A stretch of DNA of 64,000 nt from Lineus longissimus (lineage: Eukaryota > Nemertea > Pilidiophora > Heteronemertea > Lineidae), in contig NC_088322.1 in NCBI RefSeq assembly GCF_910592395.1, positions 2,854,001 to 2,918,000 on the forward strand. The letters are read 5' to 3'. The notes under the pieces are model-generated. The model worked only from the letters and a program-made list of their open reading frames with translations. It did no database searches and was not told the origin of the DNA. Positions 12,033-22,924 of the stretch are shown here, in pieces. Positions within the stretch are counted from its first letter, which is position 1, and the number at the start of each line of letters is the position of its first letter. Both the position numbers and the translations under genes were made by a program.

Positions 12033-12379
12033 AGGCCTTCATACACTACATGACAAAAGTAGAAATCAGCTGCAACAAAAGTCACCTTCGACAAAAGACA
12101 TTCTGGTGACATTCCACAGAAGTCGAAATTTCTCCACACACTGATAGACATGTGGACGTGCAAAACGCAACTGCGACATATGTTTCCAGGTGACACTCGA
12201 CAATAGTCAATAATGTAGCACACATTTGCTACAAAATGATCCCGACAGGCCACAGAAATCATCATTTGCCACAAATATTTTTGTGACTTTCCACAGTTGT
12301 TAACTGGTAACTGCACATTCATGACATTCCACGTCAACAATGACCAAAATCTTCTACACCGACGTCACACTTCATAACC

Positions 12380-12469
12380 ATGGCAGACACCGAACTGGTC
12401 GCATCGGTATGTCTGTCTCTCATTGTCATCATTCGGCGAAGACGAACCAGACGAATGCGATTTTCTTGA
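12380..12469 (+). pseudogene. Harbinger-type transposase N-terminal remnant
   Basis: A short frame starting MADTELVASVCLSLIVIIRR, continuing with an Arg-rich run, then a stop. Its RRRRTR run matches the remnant in the other Harbinger-type element at 2,498. No nuclease domain remains. Confidence 0.4.
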
Positions 12470-12781
12470 TTGCGTCATCGGCTGTTAGCATAAACAACGG
12501 CGGGTATTTTAAAACAGTACAAGCACTCAAGTATAATCAACATGACTGAGATTTACATTTTGCCTCAGAATCTTTGGACTATAGGACTGTAGCCTGTGTA
12601 CCACGCAAAGGGAAGTGGCTCCGCGAGCCATTTGCTCTGTCCTCATTCTAATTCAAACGACCAACATAGATTCATAAGTAGTGGATGAATTGCAATCCTA
12701 ATCACAGGGTTTACATCCGATTTTCTTGTATTGTCTTCCAAGCAAATAATATTAAACTGGATATTAATATATTTTGTTCAT

Positions 12782-13024
12782 TTATTTCTTGGGTAAACGT
12801 GTATTGAAATTGGTCGGGGCATATTTACCAACATTACCAATGTGAACCTTACCATTGACGTCCAATTCAGTAGCGATTTCGGCTATCTTTTTCCTCTTTT
12901 TGTTCCTATCGTGGTACAGAGGGGACTTGACGTTGAAAAGACATTCTTGCACCCCCCCAAAGATCACAAAATCTTGATGTTTTTTTCTAAATACCACGTA
13001 GCCATCTTCCTGTCCCATGAGCAA
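12782..13024 (-). pseudogene. MADF-like accessory protein remnant
   Basis: An 80-residue frame in the element. The segment GGVQECLFNVKSPLYHDRNK followed by KKIAEIATEL has the spacing of a MADF domain (short helix, P-LY, basic helix, I-A-L). The match is by eye and weak. The element context supports a DNA-binding accessory protein. Confidence 0.3.
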
Positions 13025-13593
13025 CAGGCCTCCAAAAATTGAACATATTCAATTCAGCTGTCCACAGGCTTTCCACAGGGCTAAACATGCCCACAAAGGT
13101 CACTGAGTGAATACACACTGAATGACTTTTGTAAAAGATGACTTGAGAGTTTGAAGCTGGAGCGGCCACCTGAAACACGGTCACAATAGTCGTAATCATC
13201 TACACACCTATTGACTTTTGTGGTTAACGTTATACAACTTTCAACAAGGCGGGACATATGGATACTTCGTAACAAAAGTTCCAATCGTATACACATTGCA
13301 ACATTTTTTTGGAAACAAGCCACAAAATGACTTTTGGCATGCAGTGTATGGAGGCCTTTAGTCTTGTTCCAGCTGTGCCATAGTGTAGAATGTTTTTTTG
13401 TGCAGTTGCAATTTATATATATGATTTTATCTTGAAGAATATACACAGTCCTCTTATGTGAACTATCGTTATTTATCAACTATTTTGAAACCGAGCCCAA
13501 TCAATTATCATCATTATTCTTTCGGCTTTGTGGTCCATTTGGGATCTTTGCCATATTTCTTGGTGCATTCATCATATTCATATAGGACTGTGA

Positions 13594-13705
13594 AAAGCCA
13601 GAAGAGCTAGGAGTTGCCTGAAACCGGCACTGGTTCATCCAGAGATCAGGGTTCTCCCAGGACCCTTTGGTGTGGTAGCCAGCAGTGTTAACATCTAAAC
13701 TAATC
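13594..13705 (-). repeat. Diverged tRNA-derived SINE remnant
   Basis: Read on the - strand it begins TTAACACTGCTGGCTACCAC and continues with GGATGAAC, the skeleton of the better SINE at 15,255. The B box is lost. It lies in intron 7 of the TTI1 gene. Confidence 0.45.
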
Positions 13706-13812
13706 TGGCAAATCCAGAAGAGTCTTTAACCCATGATGACTGTTGGTCTAATGAATAATCAAAGAATATGTAGACATAGTGACACAAAAGTATTGCCGAA
13801 ACAATAACTCAC

Positions 13813-16800
13813 CGCTGACATCCATTAAGTAGCTGCTCCGCCCAATTGACCATTGCCAGCCTCACCTTCCAATTAGCATGAGAGGTCAAGGTCACTATCC
13901 GACCAATCAAAATGTCTAGTTTATCAGCTGTAGCTTGAGCCCAGTCAGGTGACCTCTCAATGACCAACTGCTGTTGTTTTTCATTCTTGGCTGTAAGGAA
14001 ATGTACAGTGGTTTACAGGGACCAGGATGGCAGTACAAACTACAGTGGCCAAAAGATATCTATACATAACTTAACTTATATCGCTAGTGTCTAAGAGGTT
14101 AACTGTATTTCAACAATTTTAAATGCTTTTAACTGACTCTTTAACAGTACAATGAGCAATCAGTAGAGCTCAAATATTTCAATAACCAATGCATCGAAGT
14201 GTATACCTTTGACACTTATCTGTTTATTTTGAGCCCATGTTAATGTGGCATCTCCGATAACCAAGGTGACAAGACTTGCCCACGCTCTAATCACATGCTG
14301 GAAAGAAAGCAAAGAAAGCATTTCGAGAGGAGATAGCCATTTTGAAACTAACACTACTTTGGCATCAACTGTTGGTAAGTGCCTGCTCAGGTGAATGCAG
14401 GGCTTGAGATTAACCACTGCCACTGCTGCCATGGCAGTCGGTGCCCTCCAAACAGTCTTTGTGTCCTCTCAATCTTCTTTCACAGTTTCCAGTACCCAAG
14501 GTCAAAATGGCTCCAAATTCTAAGCCTACTTGTACTAGGAGTGCGCGGCCTTTTGTCTGGTGGAGCAGCCTAAATAAAATTTGCAGTGAATTGTCTTGCA
14601 GTTTATTTCACTGTAGGACATGGTTAACAACCAGATACATTTGCTGAGATTTGTCTATCTACTAGTAGGAGCCTCATGGCCTTGGTCAACTCAATAGAGC
14701 CGCCTATTTTTTTGGCACTTTCCATCTGTAACCACCTAGTTTTTTGAGGATTTCACAAATTCTGACATGATTTTTTTCAAAGATCTTTATGTATTGTTGG
14801 AATTAAAAATCATGTATTACAAGTTATATTTATATGAAAGCTACTAAACTAAAGAATTTTTGGTGGGGGTCAACTTTTGATGACATTTGACCTTGACCTG
14901 TGACCTGTACATCGATATCAGATTCCCCATCATCTAGAGATTTTAAATCATCGTCAGTGTCATTGAATTATTTAATCCAACTCCTTCTCGGAGCCAAACT
15001 CACTTGATCGCTAGAAAGACGCAAGTGGCGACCTTGCTGCACAAAAACAAAAAGCCCACAATCCGGGGATTCCCCATCATGATTTCCCTCTGTGATTCCA
15101 AAAATCAAGAATAGAAACCCGCACATTTTATTCCATATTTGGACAGCTCAGTGCATTCACTCAATGAAATGAATATGATGACGTAGCCGGGGATTCCAAA
15201 GCGGGGTATTCCAGCTGTTTTAAAGGCGGTTCAAGGCGACAATGGCTCTATTGGGTTAACACTGCTGGCTACCACACAAAAGGGCCCGGGTTCGATCCCG
15301 GGAGATCCCAGGATTGTATTTCTGGATGAACTGGCGTGGCTTTCGAGGAACTATAATAATTCCTGACACTTCATAGTCCTTCAAATGAGATTTAAAACCG
15401 AGGTTCCATGTATCTGGACTGGTGTCTATGTCAGGGCAGGTTAAAGACTCCACCAAAGGAGAAACATGAGTAGCTTGTGTGGACTCAACCTCGGGCCGAA
15501 GTCAGAGTCACCAGGCCAATAAACCCAATTGGAGTCTAACCGTAGTGGCACGCAAAAACGCCCATCCTGCCGTGGAGGAGGAATACTGCCTGGAGAAAAT
15601 CACCTCCAAGTGCAAAGCGAACAAAGAAGAAGAAGTCTATCTACTCGAATTTCAATATATGATCTGATGACATCATTGCCAAGCGTTCTATACATACTAC
15701 AGTGACTGCTTGTCCTTGCTTCACATCACCGGTGATGACTTTACTCAGAGCAATCGCAATCCCGGGAAGGAATGAGGCAAATATGTCACCAATACGGCAC
15801 ATCAAATACTGATCACCTAAAAAAAATGGATTTTAATTTTCTTGACCATCCTGTTCTGTAAGCAATTTACTCTTTGCTTTAATTTAATCTTTAAATCACT
15901 AACTAATAGCATTGTTTAAAACACCTTTAGCAAATTCCGTCAAAGACTCGAGGAACAGATAACGTAAGACACAATTCTTCAAATTTCAATGAGTAATGTG
16001 AATTCTTCATACACTCGCTGGAGGCATCTTGATTTGAAGCGCACATGTCACAAGCCTGGAAATAGGGTGCCGGTCTTACTCTTAAGGACATTGTCAGCTA
16101 CTAAATTGTGATTTTAGAGGTTTTGACAGGTACACATGTGTTGCTGTCTGACTCTTTGCAAGATTTTACAACAAAATCCATTACGTGTCAGACAGCAAAA
16201 TCATGTGCGACAGGCACCAAACCAACGCTGTCTGAAACTTTGTTAGGTGCTAGTGTAAACACTTATTCCAGGGCTGATGTCACTAATTGAATTTTATGTT
16301 TCGTCAACAATGTCATCCATTTCACTAAAAAAACTGAACCAATGATATATACAAAAAAACCACATGAGTGGGATTTCTGAGGTATCAGACTACACCCGAG
16401 AGATGGTCATCAGCTTTGAACCCCCCCCCCCCCCCCCCGGAGACCACAGGATTCAGTTTCGTATATGAAAAGTATGTTGGAAGGAGTTTTCTGACTGACC
16501 TTTCCCGTCTACTTGAGCAAGCACCAATAGGCAATCTATGGCAGAGACCTTCAGCTTCTGGTATTGCTCATGCTGGGTGAGAGCGAGTAGTGAGGATACT
16601 GCATGGCCCAGTGCAGGAAGGAACTCCACCTGGTACACACTGGTCAGAACACTGAAAGAGTAGCACATGAACCTTGACAACCGTGCAACACAAAACAATA
16701 ACTTATTTTAAACTGAAACCCATTTTCCTTCTTATCCATAAACATAACGAAATGTCCTGGGGACATTGCGTTCACCTGGGAATCATTTAGTTGCAGATGA

Positions 16801-19759
16801 AATGATATATGGAGGTCAAATCGACTATGACAAAATGTGACACTGTCACTTTTAGAGGTTGACCTCTGTGGACTTGATAAACTAAACCAACTGACCTAAA
16901 ATTGGTCAACTTGTACAGATGCTCAATGGGTGTCTCCATATAATATTTGAAGATTCTCAGACAAATAGTAGTGAAACGTATCAACTTCACTGGAATTTTA
17001 GAGTTTGACCTTTCTGACCATGGAAACTAGGTCAAGGTCAAAATGTTATACGCTCTATGTCAATCTTCATCACATCAATCAATGATGCACCTTTGAGAAT
17101 CACACAGTGAAGGTTTCTTGATATAACTGACATTGAGTTTATGACCTGACCTACTTACACCTGAAAAATAGGTCACATTGACCCGAGTTTTTTGTTGACA
17201 TGTACAGATGCCCAATAGGTGTCTACATATAAAATTTGAAGAGTCTAGGACAATTAATGATAAAACGTGCTACCTTCGCTGAAATTTTAGAGTTTTTTTA
17301 CCTCTGTGACCTTCATAAGTAGATCAAATCAAAAACCAGTATACACTGAAACCTCTGTTAGCGGACACCTCTCTATTAAGGACTCTACTTTTGGTCCCTA
17401 ATTGGTTGTTTCCATTCAATTTGACCTCTCTAATCAGGACAGCTCTCAATTAAGGAAAGCACTTGTCAGTCCCGAGGGTGTCCTTAATAGAGAGGTTCTA
17501 CTGCATTATGTCATGTAGTCTCATCAGAAGTATTGACAGTAAAAATTTCTTTGTTTTAGCTATCAGCGCTAATGAGATACTGACAAAATAAGGTTTTCAA
17601 AGATGGCCACCTGGAGCCAAGAAAGTAGGTCAAATGGCGATGATTTTTGTGTTGTCATGAGACATCCTCACACCAAGTTTCAACTTTCTACACTCAATAG
17701 TGAGCAAACGTGCTCCCATTTTGACGGACGGACGGACCGACCCACGGACAGACGTGACGACATAAGCTCACCCAGGTGAGCTAAAAATGCCCTGTTTTCA
17801 GGCGAATCCAACAAGCTCCTCATAAATCAATAATTTTTACTTTTCCATTCTTGTGACAACATAATATGTACTTCCTCAAGATCACCCTCAAAGAATCACA
17901 GCCATCCCAAGAATATTCCTCAGATCGAAGTAGGATTTCCTCGAATATCATCTTCTCCTGGAGTTCATCTTGCTAGACTTAAGAAAAAGCATTAAAATCA
18001 CTTCCAAAAGGCTTACCTCTCTCTTTGATTACGTCAGCAGATTTCTTTTTTGATATTTTTCACAAGATCATAGAAAATATTAGAAAGTAATGTTTTTATA
18101 TATATATCTATTCCATCGTTCTCATAAATGTTTTGATTAAAAGATCCAAGCACCAACTCATCCCTGATTTTTTAAGTAAACCTGGAAATTTTTCAATAAA
18201 TTTTGTTCATATGAGATCTAGTGACCATTACAAATGACACTATCAGCTCTGAATTATCTCTTTTTTTGAAAATTCAAGCCACCAAGCAATAACAGAACAT
18301 GGTTTGAAATGAAACGGCCAGGGGCCATTGTGCTCACCGTAAGTATTTTTAGTAGACAGTTACAGAAAGTGCTACAGTATGACAATGGTGAATATATTTT
18401 TAACTTTGACCTCAGTGACCCTGACAGGTAGGTCAAATAACATACCAGGGTGATATGTGATGTAGACACATCCACCTGACCATAACAATTTCATCACTCG
18501 TTACACTACAGCAATCGGCAAAAAACGATTTCCAAGATGGCCGCCTAATTAAATCTATGGCACCAAATAAATCAAAAAATGAAGAAAATGTAAGATAGAA
18601 CTCAGAAAAGAAAAAAGGAAAAGATGAAAAATAAAAATATTTTTGGCTGTCCTTGACCGGGGTTTGAACTCACGACCTTTGGATTGCCACAATACGAGGA
18701 AAAACCCACAAAACATGCAATTTCGGCCATATTTGAATTCCGATCTGGCTGAAACTTGGCATACAAATAGTGGCTTCTTAGATGCATCATTACACAAAAT
18801 TAAAACTCTTTACATTGAACAACGACAAAACGTACCAAGAACGGTAAAGTTTTCAACTTTGACCTCTGTGAACTTGAAAGGTGGGTCAAATCAAAAACCC
18901 CTAAGATATGTGATGTATCCTTGCTAGGAGTACCTACCATGAAACTTTTATCAAAAACAAATCAGTAATAAGCGAGAAATCACACTTTTTGAGTTTTGAG
19001 TTTGGGCCCCCTGGTGGCCAAGTCAATAATCAGACCGAACCAAAATTCAGTGTAAAAGGTCAACTGACCTAGGGGGTCATTTGTTCAAAGTTTCAAGTTC
19101 ATTACTGTTGCGGTTGAGAAACGTGCCATAGTTACACTCAAACGGCAAATTTACGCCATTTGACCTCTGCGACCTTAAAAAGTAGGTCAAATCCAAAAAA
19201 TCGTCCAACATCTGAGGTAACTTTGCTAGGGGTCCCTGCCATAAAAATTTCATCAAAAACAATTTGCTAATAAGCAGGCTATTGCACTTCTTACTTTTTC
19301 TGTTTTGGCCCCCTGGTGGCAAAGTCAAGAATCAGATCAGGCTGAAATTCAGCACCAGAGGTTATCTGATATAGGGGGTTATATGTACCAAGTTTCAAGC
19401 TCATAGCTTTGGTGGTTGAGAAACGTGCCATAGGTACACTCAAACGGCCAATTCACGCCATTTGACCTCTGCGACCTTGAAAAGTAGTTCAAATTAAAAA
19501 CCCGTAAGATATATGATGTATCCTTGCTATGAGTACCTACCACAAAAGTTTTATCGAAAACAAGTCACTAATAAGCGAGATATCACACTTTTTAGATATC
19601 CACATTTGGCCCCCTGGTGGCCAAGTAGAGAATCAGATCGGACAGAAATTTAGTGTCACGGGTCATCTGACCTAGGGGGTCATGTGTACAAAGTTTTAAG
19701 TTCATAGGCCTAGCGGTTAAAAAACGTGCCACTATTTTTGAACTAGGATACGACGGACA

Positions 19760-19796
<37 letters not shown>

Positions 19797-22700
19797 ACGA
19801 CGGACGACGACGGACGACGGACACTGCGGTATTGTATAGACTCCCCTACGGTGAGCCAATAAGTGCGTAAAGAGCCTTACCCAAGAGAGGACTGTGAAAT
19901 CAAAGCCATTAGACAACCAACAATAGCAATCTTCCGTTCTTCTGAACCTGAGGATCAAACAATGATTACATTTTATAATGACATGGTCATGGAGTATGTC
20001 GGAGATGTACATTTCCATGCCGAGAAAAGTTGGTAATCCAAGTGTGAATGGTCACATGTCAGAAACTGATCATGTGAATAACTAAGGTAGACTCATCACA
20101 CTCTGCACTCTGCATTGTAGTAGTTTGATTATTTGACTAAATGAGGTCTTATTTTCTTCTTTTTCATGCCTTCTTCCTGATAGAAAACCTCTTTTTTTTC
20201 ACTCGGCCATTGTTAGTTGGAATCAGATGCAAAAGAGCCAACTTTGTCAGGGGTTGACTCTTGAGGCTTATCAGGCGGAAAGAGGAGGTTTAAGCTGTTA
20301 ACTTATATTATCGTCTAAATCTAATGAAACTTGCACAGGCATCTAGATTTATCAGCAGCCGAACATTTTCACGATCGAGAAAAGGACTTTTGCGGCTGAG
20401 CCCTGGTGGCAAACGTTTGAACTTAAGAGCAAGTTTTTATAAGAGTCGGGCAGATTTCTATCAAAGGGTGATTCATGACCCCCTCAGATTTGTCCCCAAC
20501 TTTTTTTATTGGCAGCTATATGTTGGTAATGGACAAAAATCTCATTTTCTATTCTCAATAGGGTCCGCTTTTTTTGTAGAGGCTCCTGGAATATCGGGGT
20601 CAAAATCGCCCTAAATGGCAAATTTAAAAGCAAAATGAGGTTTTCGAATGCTGTTATTTCTGTGCGCCCTTTGTGAGCCACATAGATTTTCATTTGTGTA
20701 AGTCTAGTGGGTATTGACTTTCCGAAAACGGGAACATTTCGGGGGCTCACTTAGGGCGCAGCCCATAGGTGGCGCTCTAAGTCAGTACATTTCGTAATTA
20801 TGCACACTTTCCCAGGGGTCATGTGGCTTGCGCGTTAAGTGAGCCAAGCTCTTTTACGCACTTTATGATAGATTATACTTTGACTTGGATGAAAATTACC
20901 GCGTCTCACTTAAGGCGCACATGCAGAGGGCGCTCTTTGCCGCCAAAAAGTGAAATTACCACCTTTTCGACGAGCGATTTCTCCATGCGCCCTCCAACAA
21001 AAATGATATAATATGGTTCAAGTATTCTCTCAGCATCTCTGTGGTTAAGAGACTTTCATGGCTCAATTCCGTATTAACCCTTTTTGCAACCTTTTTTTCA
21101 TTGGACCACTTCACGAAAAATCCAAATATGGTGAATGGTGAACCTTCTTCGATTTCCCTTCAGGAAACTTACAGGGTTTGCTTCTTTAACTGGTATTTAA
21201 GGAATTCTGAAAGTTTGAGTGCCATGTGGCGAGCCATTTTGGCTGTAGGCAGCCACCTGGTGGTGATATTGGAACTAAAAGGCAAAAATTAACATTCTTA
21301 TTTACATGTACCTTGTATCTCAGAAACCATTTATATGATTTTCATCAAATTTGCTGTACTTTTCTCACAAATTTGGAATACAAGTTACATGGAACAAACG
21401 ATCCAGCCTCATAGCGATCAGTGCAAAGAGCACTTTTATAGAGCAATGTAAGCAAATTTCTCAAATGAGAACTCTGTTACCTTGGTTTAATTGCACGTCC
21501 TGGCCAGGGGAACTCAGGAGCAGACAGAGACAGTTGAATAAGTCTTGAAATAGTTCCCAGTTTGTGACGGTTGTTTTCTTCAGAATATCAGTCATACAAT
21601 CTAACACTCCAATGCATTCCTTATCAGAGCTGGAAGAGAAATTTTTAAATCTTTTTAAGTCAGGAAAGAAATCCAAGATGACTGTCTGGCCACTATTACT
21701 ATTAGATCGCAGAAACATCAACAGAGCAGCTGCCTCATAATCCCACCACACTAGCTCACATCACTGTAATATGAAATGAATTACGGAACCTGTCCCCGAG
21801 TGATTATGAATGATACACAGAGAACACAAGCTTTTTAATTTAACCCTTTAAGGACTAAAGGTGTTTTGATGATCATACCGGTCCGACGAAGTTGCGCTAA
21901 TAGAAAATCTACAGCAGGAACCAAGTTTTAACGTGTACTCTATGCGAGATCAGGCCGTAACGACAGAATTTGGTTGAGCACTCGCAGCAGTGCGAGATTA
22001 GTCCTTAAAGGGTTAAAAGAGGTCCAAAATAATAGCAATGATGAAGAAATAACGCCGCTGAAATTCTCACTGAAAACTGTGGTAAGTTTGTTTGCCAAAG
22101 TATGAGTCAAAAGTACATGCAAAAGCTTCAGATGGGTAAATAACATGACAAAGTTTCATGGCAGAAGTGCGGAAATTAGTGGACACAAAGAAGAGCGCAG
22201 AGCATAAGGGGCACTACAAAATGCTCTACATGTATTTCAATGATACCCCTTTCGGAAATGGTATTTACCAGACGTACTTTTTGGGAGTTCCTAAGATGAC
22301 CAAAGCTATTTCCCTCAAAAAGTTTTGGCAAATTCCAAGACCATCATGTATACATTTCACCGCCTCTCGGTTAAGTTCCAGATTCAATCTTTAGAAAATA
22401 ATGGCTCTCTTATTAGCACAAACATGGCAGATGGTTGGATCTAATTTTAAAGTTGAACATGTTCTTGCCCCTAAAGTTTCTGTGTCGAACACCGCTCACG
22501 ATGATATCAGGCTTACAAAGATACGGTAAAATCCCTTAGTTAAAAACGCTTTTGTCACATTGTACAAGTGTATTTTGCAAATTTTACCACTTTCAGAAAA
22601 ACCCTCGTGAAAATCAATGATTTTACATGTAGTTACGGTTTTTACGGTATTTAAATTCAGTTTCAATACTTACAGAGATGATGAACTCTTCAGAGCAAGT

Positions 22701-22864
22701 CTCAAAGGGAACAACACATATTCCTGAAGCTGCTGTAAGGCCTGAACACTTAAATCCTTCAATGTAGCATCAAGCCTGGCAATATTCTCAGGGGTTGGTT
22801 CTTTAATCAGAGGGATGCACACTGGCTTCAGCTTCTCAAACACTTCTTTAGTTGCAGGCTCCAT
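13813..22864 (-). CDS. TTI1: TTI1 (Tel2-interacting protein 1), first seven coding exons
   Basis: Seven exons on the - strand join in perfect phase: 22,674-22,864 (ATG in CCAAGATGG context), 21,481-21,629, 19,881-19,947, 16,500-16,651, 15,698-15,816, 14,207-14,297 and 13,813-13,990. All have AG acceptors and GT donors. Together they give about 315 residues of helical repeats. Landmarks match animal TTI1: KLKPVCIPLIKEPTPEN and LQEYVLFPLRLALK in exon 1, SEERKIAIVGCLMALIS in exon 3, FLPALGHAV in exon 4, GDIFASFLPG and GDVKQGQAVTV in exon 5, ANWKVRLAMVNWAEQLL in exon 7. TTI1 is a HEAT-repeat subunit of the TTT complex (TELO2-TTI1-TTI2), which with Hsp90 helps mature PIKK kinases such as mTOR and ATM. 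Animal TTI1 is about 1,000-1,100 residues, so the C-terminal two thirds are missing from what I could read; they may lie in small exons I failed to see or outside the window. Introns are filled with repeats. Confidence 0.85.
15255..15640 (+). mobile_element. tRNA-derived SINE
   Basis: The head TTAACACTGCTGGCTACCAC is followed by GGGTTCGATCCCGGGAGATC, which contains a good Pol III B box (GGTTCGATCCC). A ~300-bp body follows and ends in a GAA-rich tail (AACAAAGAAGAAGAAG). It lies in intron 5 of TTI1 on the opposite strand. A decayed relative is at 13,594-13,705. Confidence 0.65.
16421..16438. repeat. C18 homopolymer
   Basis: Eighteen consecutive C in intron 4 of TTI1. The true length may differ because such runs are hard to sequence. 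Confidence 0.9.
16800..17343. repeat. Dispersed ~300-bp repeat family, diverged copy
   Basis: Diverged units of the family seen at 1-690, with GACCTCTGTGGACTTGATAA near 16,862, GTCAAGGTCAAAATG near 17,031 and ACCTCTGTGACCTTCATAAG near 17,301. It lies in intron 3 of TTI1. Confidence 0.7.
17344..17503. mobile_element. Small MITE with Tc1/pogo-like ends
   Basis: The left end CACTGAAACCTCTGTTAGCG with TCTCTATTAAGGAC faces a right end that reads GTCCTTAATAGAGAGGTTCT then ACTG. The inverted ends enclose about 160 bp. The family assignment is by the look of the termini only. Confidence 0.55.
17504..17790. repeat. 3' end of a dispersed repeat copy
   Basis: Ends with a GACG-type microsatellite (17,723-17,760) and the inverted motif AGCTCACCCAGGTGAGCT. 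The microsatellite plus GGTGAGC terminus is shared with the larger copies at 18.3 and 23.2 kb. Confidence 0.55.
18309..19862. mobile_element. Full copy of the dispersed ~300-bp-unit repeat
   Basis: The left end has GCCATTGTGCTCACCGTAAG and the right end CTCCCCTACGGTGAGCCAAT, so GCTCACCGTA is inverted at the two ends. In between are ~300-bp units, each with TTGACCTCTG.GACCTTGAA, AGTAGGTCAAAT, TACCTACCA, GGCCCCCTGGTGGC and AAACGTGCCA. A (GAC)n tract at 19,752-19,825 precedes the right end. No coding capacity. It lies in intron 3 of TTI1. A non-autonomous DNA transposon is likely but not proven. Confidence 0.6.
18600..18710 (-). repeat. tRNA-derived SINE fragment
   Basis: On the - strand: AATCCAAAGGTCGTGAGTTC then AAACCCCGGTCAAGGACAGC, followed by an AT-rich tail. 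GAGTTCAAACCCC is a Pol III B-box-like sequence. The 5' part is not clear. It sits inside the larger dispersed repeat. Confidence 0.45.
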
Positions 22865-22924
22865 CTTGGGAGTCTGAAAGTAGAATTTAAAACATATGAA
22901 GGAGAGTCACCAATCCATAAAACC

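Larger units (their letters stand above)
12033..13357. mobile_element. PIF/Harbinger-type element with decayed genes, TSD TTA
   Basis: The termini AGGCCTTCATACACTACATG (12,033) and the complement of CATGCAGTGTATGGAGGCCT (ending 13,357) are inverted. TTA lies on both sides (12,030-12,032 and 13,358-13,360), as expected for PIF/Harbinger. On the + strand a 29-residue frame at 12,380-12,469 holds IIRRRRTRRM, as in HARBI1-like N-termini. On the - strand 12,782-13,024 reads ECLFNVKSPLYHDRNKKRKK and resembles a MADF/Myb-type accessory domain. Two opposed gene remnants fit the two-gene plan of this superfamily. No intact transposase is present. Confidence 0.75.
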
